Shown: one piece after another, positions 1 through 5,739 of the stretch
Layout: every line of letters starts with the position of its first letter
Position numbering within the stretch: the stretch's first letter is position 1
Origin: Desulfonatronum sp.
GTDB taxonomy: Bacteria > Desulfobacterota > Desulfovibrionia > Desulfovibrionales > Desulfonatronaceae
NCBI GenBank assembly: GCA_007127655.1
Contig: SKYX01000200.1
Span: forward strand, 1-7,140
Direction of reading: 5' to 3'
Length of the DNA stretch: 7,140 bases
Position numbers and translations under genes: made by a program
Notes under the pieces: generated by a model
Told to the model about the DNA's origin: nothing
The model's input: only the letters and a program-made list of their open reading frames with translations
Databases searched by the model: none

Positions 1-1
1 C

Positions 2-403
2 CAACGCCTGCTGCTGACCGTGCGCCCAGGGGCCGGTATCGACAAAAGACGCGAGGTCATGGATCAGTGGTACCGGGACCAGCTGAAGAAGACGGCATTG
101 CCCTTGATCGCCAAGTGGGAGCCGGTCATGGGGGTGCGGGTCTCCCGGCTTCACGTCCAACGGATGAAAACCAAATGGGGCAGCTGCAACCATACAGCCC
201 GGTCAATCCGCCTGAACACCGAACTGGCCAAGAAACCGCCGGAGTTGTTGGAATACATCGTCGTGCACGAGATGGCCCACCTGATGGAACCGACCCACAA
301 TGAGCGCTTCACGGACTTGATGGACCGGTTCCTTCCCAACTGGAAACACCGACGGGATCAGTTGAATCAGCTGCCCGTGGGGCATGAGGAGTGGGAGGGG
401 TGA
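2..403 (+). CDS. YgjP/DUF45-type zinc metallopeptidase, 3' part (5' end outside window)
   Basis: C-terminal part of a putative zinc-dependent peptidase of the YgjP-like (DUF45, M48-related) family. The frame is open to the left edge and reads QRLLLTV before any start codon. The in-frame GTG at 20 lies within this conserved stretch, so it is unlikely to be the real start; family members are roughly 230 residues and about 133 are visible here. The family motif KTKWGSC is encoded near 167-187. The metal site is HEMAH (266-280), followed five residues later by a third histidine in the HNERF segment. The C terminus (FLPNWKHRRDQLN, then EEWEG) is also typical of the family. The gene stops with TGA at 401-403 and converges on gap. 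The substrate of this family is not known to me; a cytoplasmic location is inferred from the lack of any hydrophobic segment in the visible part. Family assignment is firm, biological role is open. Confidence 0.88.
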   Translation, partial: QRLLLTVRPGAGIDKRREVMDQWYRDQLKKTALPLIAKWEPVMGVRVSRLHVQRMKTKWGSCNHTARSIRLNTELAKKPPELLEYIVVHEMAHLMEPTHNERFTDLMDRFLPNWKHRRDQLNQLPVGHEEWEG

Positions 404-498
404 GATTTTTTTGGGGTTTGTTCAGGAATGGAGTCGTCAGTCTGCTGATCGTTGCATAAGTTCTGTGGGGGGTGTTGAGCACTCAAAGGAAGCGGGTG

Positions 499-530
499 AA
501 AAAACGGGGCGCTTTGGGCAGCGCCCCGTT
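499..530 (-). terminator. Rho-independent terminator of gap
   Basis: On the minus strand an 11-bp perfect stem (AACGGGGCGCT pairing with AGCGCCCCGTT, six-base loop) is followed directly by a run of T (complement of the A run at 499-504). It begins 13 nt after the gap stop codon. In the plus direction the hairpin lacks an adjacent T run, so it should act mainly on gap. It lies in the 140-bp gap between the converging metallopeptidase gene and gap; I see no other convincing element there. Confidence 0.92.
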
Positions 531-543
531 GTGAGTTGCGTTT

Positions 544-1548
544 TTATGCCAATGACTTGGCCACCTTGGCGGCCAGGCGCATCAGTTGGTTGCAGAATCC
601 GGCCTCGTTGTCGTACCAGACGATGACCTTGACCATCTTGTCCCGCATCACGCTGGTGCAGGGGCCGTCGACGACTCCGCCGAAGATGCTGCCGTAGTAG
701 TCCACGGAAACCAGAGGTTCCTCGGTGTAGCCGAGGATGTTTTTCAGCGGACCTTCGGCGGCCTGGCGGAAGGCGGCGTTGAGGGCGTCCTTGTCCGTGG
801 GCTTGGTGGTGTGGGCCACGAGGTCGACCATGGAGACGTTGGGCGTGGGCACGCGGATGGCCATCCCGTCCAGTCGGCCTTTGGTTTCGGGCAGGACTTC
901 GGCCACGGCCCGGGCCGCGCCGGTGGTGGTGGGCAGCATGGACATGCAGGCGGCCCGGCCGCGGCGCGGGTCCTTGTGCGAGCCGTCCAGGATGCGTTGG
1001 CTCATGGTGTAGGAGTGGACCGTGGTCATCATCCCGTAATCAAAGCCGAAGGCGTCGCTGATCACCTTGATCGTCGGGGCCAGGCAGTTGGTCGTGCAGG
1101 AGGCATTGGACAGGATGTGGTGGCTGAAGGGGTCGTAGGCGCTGTCGTTGACCCCCATGACCACGGTCAGATCCGGGTCCTTGGCCGGTGCGCTGATCAG
1201 CACCTTTTTCGCCCCGCACTGCAGATGTTTTTGGCAGCTTTCCCGGTCGGTGAACTTGCCGGTGGTTTCCAGGACGATGTCCACGCCCTGGTCTTTCCAG
1301 GCCCATTCCCCCGGCCCGTGGCGGGTAACCTTGACTTGTTTTCCGTTCATCAGGAACCCGTCGTCGTTGGCTTCCAGGTCCCCGTTGAACCGCCCGTGGA
1401 CGGAGTCGTACTTTAACAAGTGAGCCAGGGCCTTGTTGTCCGCTCGGGCATTGACCGCCGCCAACTGCAGATCCTTGTTTTCAGCCAACAACCGCACCAC
1501 GTACCGTCCGATGCGTCCAAAACCGTTGATTCCTATGCGTACGGGCAT
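544..1548 (-). CDS. gap: Type I glyceraldehyde-3-phosphate dehydrogenase
   Basis: Cytoplasmic enzyme converting glyceraldehyde 3-phosphate, phosphate and NAD(P)+ to 1,3-bisphosphoglycerate (glycolysis/gluconeogenesis). The product is 334 residues, the usual length. The N-terminal Rossmann motif INGFGRIGR lies at 7-15. The active-site segment SNASCTTNC puts the catalytic cysteine at 151, and the partner histidine is H178 (TTVHSYT). RVPTPNVS at 232-239 and WYDNEAGF at 311-318 are also family hallmarks. The start is fixed by a strong AAAGGAGG eight bases upstream and by homology: the frame could extend 43 codons further, but that stretch has no GAPDH character. The residue normally Asp after the second strand (NDxxD in NAD enzymes) is Ala here (N33-A34-R35), and the canonical Leu-Pro before HKD is Gly-Ser (DGSHKD). 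Both changes resemble NADP-using GAPDHs, so dual or NADP preference is possible (inference). It ends in TAA before a strong terminator and appears monocistronic. Confidence 0.97.
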   Translation of the reverse strand: MPVRIGINGFGRIGRYVVRLLAENKDLQLAAVNARADNKALAHLLKYDSVHGRFNGDLEANDDGFLMNGKQVKVTRHGPGEWAWKDQGVDIVLETTGKFTDRESCQKHLQCGAKKVLISAPAKDPDLTVVMGVNDSAYDPFSHHILSNASCTTNCLAPTIKVISDAFGFDYGMMTTVHSYTMSQRILDGSHKDPRRGRAACMSMLPTTTGAARAVAEVLPETKGRLDGMAIRVPTPNVSMVDLVAHTTKPTDKDALNAAFRQAAEGPLKNILGYTEEPLVSVDYYGSIFGGVVDGPCTSVMRDKMVKVIVWYDNEAGFCNQLMRLAAKVAKSLA

Positions 1549-1556
1549 CGTATATT

Positions 1557-1564
1557 CCTCCTTT
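1557..1564 (-). promoter_or_regulatory. Strong ribosome binding site deciding the gap start
   Basis: The minus strand reads AAAGGAGG, with eight bases between it and the ATG at 1548-1546. This near-perfect Shine-Dalgarno supports ATG 1548 over the longer in-frame start at 1677. Confidence 0.9.
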
Positions 1565-1576
1565 CTGGAACTATAC

Positions 1577-1586
1577 CAACATGTTG
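1577..1586. repeat. 10-bp perfect palindrome in the gap leader
   Basis: CAACATGTTG is a perfect inverted repeat about 30 bp upstream of the gap start codon. The sequence shows only the symmetry; an operator role is speculation, and a 10-bp palindrome can occur by chance. Confidence 0.3.
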
Positions 1587-1630
1587 ATGAAAAAAGATCG
1601 CAACGGCCATTGCCAGAAGCCGACACCGAA

Positions 1631-1659
1631 GATATATACCAAGCTTTGAGGATAAGCAA
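1631..1659 (-). promoter_or_regulatory. Candidate sigma-70-type promoter for gap
   Basis: On the minus strand TTGCTT (1659-1654) is followed by an AT-rich TATATATC block. This gives TATATC at a 17-bp spacing or TATATA at 15 bp. The -35 is weak and the -10 fair. It sits about 85 bp upstream of the gap ATG in the divergent region 1549-1822. A small hairpin (CCCCT-GAA-AGGGG, 1677-1689) and the palindrome at 1577-1586 are the only other structures I see there. No clear plus-strand promoter stands out, although TTGAAA at 1722-1727 could be a -35 with a poor -10. Confidence 0.3.
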
Positions 1660-1822
1660 AAGGAAATCAGATTGCACCCCTGAAAGGGGCTTTTGTCAGG
1701 AAAAATCTGTTCTCATCAGCGTTGAAAGCGCGATTGATTTCGATACCGATTCAGATAAGTGGATGAGTTAGAGCAAATCTGCCCAGGGCTTTCGTGGTGA
1801 ATCGACTTCTTGAGGATGTTTC

Positions 1823-2386
1823 ATGCAGGTAACGGAAAATCAGTTTTACATGCTCAAGGATATCCACGTGCTGACCAAGGTCGGGGCCAAGGGGGGATGT
1901 CTGCCGCTGAAGGACGCCTTGATCTACGACCCAAAGGAGTTGCGGGGCCTGCAAGACAACGACTACGTCAAGGCCGTAACCTTGATGATGCCCTGCGGCG
2001 GTGAGGTGCGCGGGTTCAAGTTGACGCGCAAGGGCGAGTGGACCTTGCGCAAGCTGGAGGCCAAGTACCGATTGGACTCTTTGGACGCCGCGATCCAGCT
2101 TCACGCGGAACGCCACTGCTTGACCCCGGATCAGGTGGATATCCTTCGAGACATCTATCATTTCTGTCGGTTGCGCAAGTCCGGCGGCATCTTCCCGCGC
2201 AAGGAGGCCGAGGCGGCCTGTCGGGCGGATGATCTGGAATTTCTTTATCTGCATGGGTATATTTTGAAAATCCAGTCCGGCGACTCCTCCGGCAAGAAGG
2301 AGAAAGGGTTCATTCTTTCCAACAAGGGCGAAGACGTCGTGCGCGACGTGGAGACCCCCGCGGAGCAGAGAGCTTGCTCCCCCTGA
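1823..2386 (+). CDS. Unnamed protein with two tandem winged-helix-like units
   Basis: I do not recognise this 187-residue protein by name. It is built from two copies of one unit, about residues 4-79 and 101-177, which align over about 76 positions with roughly 22 identities and one single-residue gap. Shared landmarks are LKDI/LRDI, GGxxPxK, a Tyr near the middle (48/146), and GF-x-L-xx-KGE near the end (64-72 and 162-170). Each copy looks like helix, helix, then a beta-hairpin 'wing', which suggests a winged helix and possible DNA binding (inference). No membrane segment or signal peptide is visible. The start has GAGG seven bases upstream of ATG. It is the first gene of the plus-strand run, divergent from gap, and its 3' end overlaps the methyltransferase gene by 13 bp. 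A role in regulating this cluster is possible but untested. Confidence 0.85.
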   Translation: MQVTENQFYMLKDIHVLTKVGAKGGCLPLKDALIYDPKELRGLQDNDYVKAVTLMMPCGGEVRGFKLTRKGEWTLRKLEAKYRLDSLDAAIQLHAERHCLTPDQVDILRDIYHFCRLRKSGGIFPRKEAEAACRADDLEFLYLHGYILKIQSGDSSGKKEKGFILSNKGEDVVRDVETPAEQRACSP

Positions 2387-3105
2387 ACGCCGCGTCGTTT
2401 CCAACCCGAGACGATGACGCGACGCGCCACGCAGCCTTGGTCTCCGCGGCGCAATGTCTGCGGATCGATGTCGCGCAGCGATCCTGGGCCGTTTATCGCC
2501 CCGGGGATCTGGAAGCGCTCTGGCAGCGGATGGGCGATGCGGATTTCGGACCGGACGAGCGGATACCTTACTGGGTGGAGTTGTGGCCGGCGAGCTTGTT
2601 GCTGGTGGAATGGCTGGATCAATGCCGGGACCGGATTAAGGGGAAGGCCTGTCTGGACGTGGGCTGCGGTCTGGGGCTGAGCGCCTGTCTGGCCGCGGAC
2701 GCCGGAGCACGGGTCGTGGGACTGGACTACATTCAGGACGCCCTCCGCTATGCCCGGGCGAACACCAGGGAAAATCGGGTGATTCTTCCCCCGCTCTGGG
2801 TTCAGATGGACTGGCGGTGGCCCGGACTCAAACCGCGTTGTTTCGACCTGATCTGGGGGGCGGACATTTTTTATGAAAAGCGGTTCGCAGAGCCCCTGTT
2901 GCGTCTTTTTGAACATGTCCTGGCCCCAGGCGGCCGCATTTGGCTGGCCGAACCGGAGCGCAGCGTCTCCTCCGGGGCCTGGGAGTTGTTGCGGGAAGCG
3001 GGCTGGGAGGTGCGCCGGGCCACGCGCAAGGCGGTGCCGACCGAAGGATACACGGTGAACATCAATATCTGGGAAGCACAAAAAAACGAGGTGGAGCATG
3101 GGTAA
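2374..3105 (+). CDS. Class I SAM-dependent methyltransferase (METTL-like)
   Basis: Predicted S-adenosylmethionine-dependent methyltransferase of 243 residues. Motif I is LDVGCGLGL at 94-102, and the acidic residue binding the SAM ribose is probably D118 in VVGLDY. The [12 protein letters not shown] segment at 157-168 is motif IV-like, and LAPGG follows at 183-187. The upstream [10 protein letters not shown] block (65-74) resembles METTL/FAM86-type and nicotinamide N-methyltransferase-like protein methyltransferases. This makes a protein lysine target conceivable, but the substrate cannot be read from sequence. The chosen start is TTG at 2374 inside the end of the previous gene, with GGAG eight bases upstream; TTG at 2437 is an alternative that would still keep motif I. 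It overlaps the upstream gene by 13 bp and nikR by 8 bp, so translation is probably coupled. Predicted cytoplasmic. Confidence 0.9.
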   Translation: MLPLNAASFPTRDDDATRHAALVSAAQCLRIDVAQRSWAVYRPGDLEALWQRMGDADFGPDERIPYWVELWPASLLLVEWLDQCRDRIKGKACLDVGCGLGLSACLAADAGARVVGLDYIQDALRYARANTRENRVILPPLWVQMDWRWPGLKPRCFDLIWGADIFYEKRFAEPLLRLFEHVLAPGGRIWLAEPERSVSSGAWELLREAGWEVRRATRKAVPTEGYTVNINIWEAQKNEVEHG

Positions 3106-3517
3106 GACGATTCGATTCGGGGTTTCATTGGATTCCGATCTCCTGGAGAAATTTGACGCGCTGTGCGATGAACGATCCTACCAGACCCGGTCCGAGGCCA
3201 TCCGCGACCTGATCCGCAACATGCTGGTCCAAAAGGAGTGGGAGGATCTGGATGGGGAAATCGCGGGTACCCTGACCATGGTTTACGATCACCATCAAAG
3301 CGACCTGGCCCAGAAGTTGACCGAACTGCAGCACGACTACCTGGACATCATCGTGACCTCGCAGCATGTCCACCTGGATCACCACAACTGCATGGAAATT
3401 CTTGTGCTGCGCGGCATCGGCGAGCGCCTGCGCGACTTGGGCGCGAAACTGACTGCCACCAAGGGGGTCAAGCACGGCACCTTGAACCTGACCACCACCG
3501 GCAAGAACCTGGAGTAA
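3098..3517 (+). CDS. nikR: Nickel-responsive transcriptional regulator NikR
   Basis: Ribbon-helix-helix repressor that binds DNA when loaded with nickel and limits nickel uptake in known systems. The product is 139 residues (family about 130-150). The N-terminal DNA-binding part (about 1-45) begins with the strand IRFGVSLD, followed by two helices (LLEKFDALC and [11 protein letters not shown]). The C-terminal ACT-like metal domain has the complete square-planar nickel site H79, H90, H92 and C98 (QHDY, HVHLD, NCME), with the same spacing (11, 2, 6) as E. coli H76/H87/H89/C95. ATG 3098 is preceded by GAGGTGGAG. The gene overlaps the methyltransferase gene by 8 bp and lies 12 bp before folE2. 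No nickel transporter or hydrogenase gene is in view, so its targets must lie elsewhere or include this operon. I found no NikR-like operator in the gaps here. Confidence 0.96.
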   Translation: MGKTIRFGVSLDSDLLEKFDALCDERSYQTRSEAIRDLIRNMLVQKEWEDLDGEIAGTLTMVYDHHQSDLAQKLTELQHDYLDIIVTSQHVHLDHHNCMEILVLRGIGERLRDLGAKLTATKGVKHGTLNLTTTGKNLE

Positions 3518-3529
3518 CGTCAAGGCCGC

Positions 3530-4315
3530 ATGCTCGACGACGTTCAAAACGCCCCGGCCACGGTCCCCGTGGACATCGACCGGGTCGGCATCCGCCACGT
3601 CCACTTTCCGCTCGCGGTTTTGGACCGGGCCCAGGGCCGGCAGCACACCGTGGCCCAGGTGGAAATGGGCGTGGATTTGCCGGCCCGCTTCAAGGGCACC
3701 CACATGAGCCGGTTCGTGGAGGCCCTGCAGGCCTGGTCCGGTGTTTTGGACTATCCGAATTTGAAGCACCTGCTGGGGGACGTCCAGAACCGGCTGGACG
3801 CTCGGAAGGCCTGGATCAGCTTTTATTTCCCTTTTTTTCTGGAACGCTCCGCACCGGTCAGCGGCAGCCGGTCCCGGATGGATTACCAATGCCGGGTGAT
3901 CGGCGAACACCAGGACGGTCGTTTGCTGTTCGGCCTGGAAGTGGAGGTTCCGGTGATGACCGTCTGTCCTTGCTCCCTGGCCATTTGTGACCGGGGCGCC
4001 CACAGTCAGCGGGCCATGGTCCGGATCCGGACCCGGAACAAGGGGTTGATCTGGCTGGAAGACCTGATCGAACTGGCCCAGGAATCCGCCTCCTCGCCGG
4101 TTTACGCATTGCTCAAGCGCGAGGACGAAAAGCGGATCATCGACAACGCTTTTGAACAACCCTGCTTTGTGGAAGACGTGGTCCGCAATGTTTCCCGCGG
4201 CCTGGAACGCCTGGACCAGCTTTTGTGGTACCGGGTCGAGGTGGAAAGCCAGGAATCCATCCACAACCACAGCGCCTACGCCCGGATCGAGCGGACCCTT
4301 GCCCAGAAGAAGTGA
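3530..4315 (+). CDS. folE2: GTP cyclohydrolase I type IB (FolE2)
   Basis: Catalyses GTP to 7,8-dihydroneopterin triphosphate, the first step of tetrahydrofolate (and queuosine precursor) synthesis. The family is structurally distinct from FolE and can work with metals other than zinc. The 261-residue length fits. Family marks are the N-terminal DVQN and the VGI-x-H-x-x-F-P-L segment (19-28). The active-site region has CPC at 146-148, with the first Cys probably the metal-binding catalytic one, followed by CDRGAHSQR at 153-161 (H158). A C-terminal [10 protein letters not shown] stretch at 242-251 is also typical. The ribosome binding site is weak (AAGG four bases before ATG), so translation is probably coupled to nikR, whose stop is 12 bp upstream. 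FolE2 genes are often under zinc (Zur) control in other bacteria; here the neighbour is a nickel regulator instead. Predicted cytoplasmic. Ends in TGA. Confidence 0.95.
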   Translation: MLDDVQNAPATVPVDIDRVGIRHVHFPLAVLDRAQGRQHTVAQVEMGVDLPARFKGTHMSRFVEALQAWSGVLDYPNLKHLLGDVQNRLDARKAWISFYFPFFLERSAPVSGSRSRMDYQCRVIGEHQDGRLLFGLEVEVPVMTVCPCSLAICDRGAHSQRAMVRIRTRNKGLIWLEDLIELAQESASSPVYALLKREDEKRIIDNAFEQPCFVEDVVRNVSRGLERLDQLLWYRVEVESQESIHNHSAYARIERTLAQKK

Positions 4316-4331
4316 GAGCTGGCTGAACAAT

Positions 4332-4358
4332 CAAAATTGCAATCTGAACCGCCGACCT
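4332..4358 (+). promoter_or_regulatory. Possible sigma-28 (FliA-type) promoter before the flagellar-like gene
   Basis: CAAAATTG (4332-4339), an 11-base spacer, then GCCGACCT (4351-4358). The flagellar sigma-28 consensus is TAAAGTTT-N11-GCCGATAA, so about 5 of 8 bases match in each box and the spacing is exact. It lies in the 62-bp gap between folE2 and a flagellar rod-family gene, which makes it plausible. Against it, the leader would be only about 13 bases, and CCGA-CCT-TCGG (4352-4362) could instead be a small hairpin. Confidence 0.3.
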
Positions 4359-4377
4359 TCGGGAAAAGGAGCCGAAC

Positions 4378-4758
4378 ATGAACATATCCCCCAATATCCA
4401 GGCCATGCACGCCATCGGCTTGTCCCGCCAGATCGGGGCAAACAACGTGGCCAACATGAACACACCGGAATTCAAGGCCTCGCGGTTGACCTTGGAAACC
4501 GGGCCGGACGGCTACGGCGTCCGGCCGCAGAGCATCGATCAAGACACCTCGCCCGGTCCGCTTATGCCCGCTCTGGAAGGAAACGTGGACGAGGACGGGG
4601 TGCTGAGCACGGTCTGGGGACTGACCGAGGGCAGCAACACCGAACTGGTTACGGAAATGGTCAATTCCATCCGGGACGAGCGGGCCTTTGAAGCCAACGT
4701 GGCCATGGTCCGCGCCTGGGACGACATGACCGGAACCGTCCTGGATCTGCGTGCGTGA
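4378..4758 (+). CDS. Small flagellar basal-body rod (FlgC/FlgG-type) family protein
   Basis: A 126-residue protein with both signature ends of the flagellar axial family. The N-terminal part has IGANNVANMNTPEFKA (19-34), matching the ANNxAN-NT-xxFK motif of rod and hook proteins. The C-terminal part has SNTELVTEMVNSIRDERAFEAN (86-107) and ends MTGTVLDL, matching the Flg_bbr_C domain. Almost no middle domain separates them, so it has the size of proximal rod proteins such as FlgC (about 135 residues). The sequence is not a textbook FlgC, and no flgB or fliE lies beside it, so I give no symbol. There is no cleavable signal peptide, as expected for proteins exported by the flagellar type III system. 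AAAAGGAG lies six bases before ATG. It shares GTGA with the rhomboid gene downstream. It may be a paralogous rod or export-related component rather than the main FlgC. Confidence 0.85.
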   Translation: MNISPNIQAMHAIGLSRQIGANNVANMNTPEFKASRLTLETGPDGYGVRPQSIDQDTSPGPLMPALEGNVDEDGVLSTVWGLTEGSNTELVTEMVNSIRDERAFEANVAMVRAWDDMTGTVLDLRA

Positions 4759-5660
4759 ATGACTTCACCACCCATGACGAGTCTCGCTCGCTTTGGGACA
4801 ACCTGACTTCACAGCAGGCGGATCGGTATGCCCTGGTCCTGGCAGCGGCCGGAATCCCCTACCGTTTCCGTCGCTCCGGCTGGGGATGGACCCTGGAAGT
4901 CCTGGAACGGGACGTTTCCCAGGCCGTGACGGAAATCGAGCAATTCAATCTCGAAAACCCCCTGCTGGAAGATCACCGTCCTCGTCCTGCCCCATCCCTC
5001 CCCCCCCCGCCGCAAACCCTGACCGGAGCGGCGGCGGCCCTGCTCCTGCTGGTCTTTCATCTGGTCACATCCCGCGACGGGGCCCATGAAACCATGATCA
5101 TGGAAGCCGGGGCCCACGCGGCCCGGATTCTCGAAGGCGAATACTGGCGCACGGTGACCGCGTTGACGCTGCACGCGGATGCCCGCCACTTGGCCGGGAA
5201 CATGCTGGGCATCGCGGTCTTCGGCACGCTGCTTTGTCGGAGGGTCGGCGTGGGCGCGGCCTGGCTGCTGATCGTGCTGGCCGGAGCCGGCGGGAACCTG
5301 CTCAATGCCTGGCTGCACCAGGCCGGCTTTCTCTCCATCGGGGCCTCCACGGCGGTTTTCGCCGCCGTCGGCCTGCTGGGAGGGGTCCGGGTGTTTCCCA
5401 TGGAGGGCACGGAATATTCCGGCACCAGATCCTGGCTGCTCCCCGCCGGCGCGGCCTTCGGCCTGTTGGCCATGCTGGGCAGCGATGTGCAGACCGATAT
5501 CGGGGCGCACCTGATGGGCTGCGTGGTGGGCTTTGCCATGGGGGTCGGCTATTCGCTTTTGGGGCCGCGTCAACTCAGCGAAGCCCGCCAGAATCACCTG
5601 CTTTTGGCGGCCCTGGCATTGATCGCAGGGTCTTGGTGGCTGGTTCTGGAGGGAGGGTGA
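4755..5660 (+). CDS. Rhomboid-family intramembrane serine protease with N-terminal cytoplasmic domain
   Basis: Predicted inner-membrane protease of 301 residues that cleaves transmembrane substrates. Residues 1-75 are soluble; the part AAAGIPYRFRRSGWGW...EVLERDVSQAVTEIEQF vaguely resembles DUF2007-type small domains. A Pro-rich linker (78-86) follows, then about seven hydrophobic segments (roughly 91-105, 146-162, 167-186, 192-212, 227-242, 249-269, 281-297). Rhomboid marks are EYWRTVTALTLH (129-140), HLAGNM (145-150), GASTAVF with nucleophile S198, and the histidine partner in DIGAHLMG (H252). The catalytic pair is therefore complete. The start is GTG at 4755, overlapping the previous stop in GTGA; no good ribosome binding site is visible, so it is probably translated by coupling. 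No ATG gives a sensible alternative N terminus. A C9 tract lies in the linker. The substrate is unknown. Ends in TGA. Confidence 0.92.
   Translation: MNDFTTHDESRSLWDNLTSQQADRYALVLAAAGIPYRFRRSGWGWTLEVLERDVSQAVTEIEQFNLENPLLEDHRPRPAPSLPPPPQTLTGAAAALLLLVFHLVTSRDGAHETMIMEAGAHAARILEGEYWRTVTALTLHADARHLAGNMLGIAVFGTLLCRRVGVGAAWLLIVLAGAGGNLLNAWLHQAGFLSIGASTAVFAAVGLLGGVRVFPMEGTEYSGTRSWLLPAGAAFGLLAMLGSDVQTDIGAHLMGCVVGFAMGVGYSLLGPRQLSEARQNHLLLAALALIAGSWWLVLEGG
5000..5008 (+). repeat. C9 homopolymer in the rhomboid linker
   Basis: Nine consecutive C encode part of the PPPP linker between the soluble and membrane domains of the rhomboid protein. A gain or loss of one base would put the whole membrane domain out of frame. 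Such tracts are slippage-prone and also prone to sequencing error; here the frame is intact. Confidence 0.6.
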
Positions 5661-5669
5661 GCGGACGCC

Positions 5670-5724
5670 TGATCCACATCAATTGTGTCCTGTTTCCGCT
5701 GTCCATTTTTTTGTTTGATCCACA
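5670..5724. repeat. 9-bp direct repeat in the pyk upstream region
   Basis: TGATCCACA occurs at 5670-5678 and again at 5716-5724, 46 bp apart. Both copies lie within the 79-bp gap between the rhomboid gene and pyk, the second immediately before the AAGGAG ribosome binding site (5727-5732). It could be paired regulator sites or chance. I see no convincing promoter boxes in this gap, only a T-rich stretch at 5706-5716. Confidence 0.4.
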
Positions 5725-5739
5725 CAAAGGAGAACCGCA

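Noticed and set aside
476..502. CIRCE-like heat-shock operator: TGAGCACTC, nine bases, GGGTGAAAA (about 14 of 18 consensus matches).
   Set aside because: It lies between two converging genes, with no plus-strand gene to control, and the second half-site is poor and runs into the gap terminator. Probably chance.
586..1416. Long plus-strand open frame opposite gap.
   Set aside because: It is a high-GC shadow of gap: low-complexity Gly/Val/His-rich composition, no recognisable family, and the minus strand encodes a full GAPDH.
1549..1677. N-terminal 43-residue extension of GAPDH.
   Set aside because: It contains the strong ribosome binding site at 1557-1564 and the candidate promoter, and it precedes the canonical N terminus of the family.
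1677..1693. Intrinsic terminator formed by CCCCT-GAA-AGGGG followed by CTTTTG.
   Set aside because: The stem is only 5 bp and the T run only four, and there is no gene upstream on the plus strand for it to end.
1433..1771. Small plus-strand gene spanning the gap start and the divergent region.
   Set aside because: It overlaps the gap N terminus, contains its leader elements and shows no recognisable protein character or convincing ribosome binding site.
3125..4330. 401-codon minus-strand open frame across nikR and folE2.
   Set aside because: Composition is that of an antisense shadow, and both genes on the plus strand have complete active-site or metal-site motifs.
4319..4340. Sigma-54 promoter suggested by TGGC and TTGC upstream of the flagellar-like gene.
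   Set aside because: GG (4321-4322) and GC (4339-4340) are separated by 16 bases; sigma-54 needs 10.
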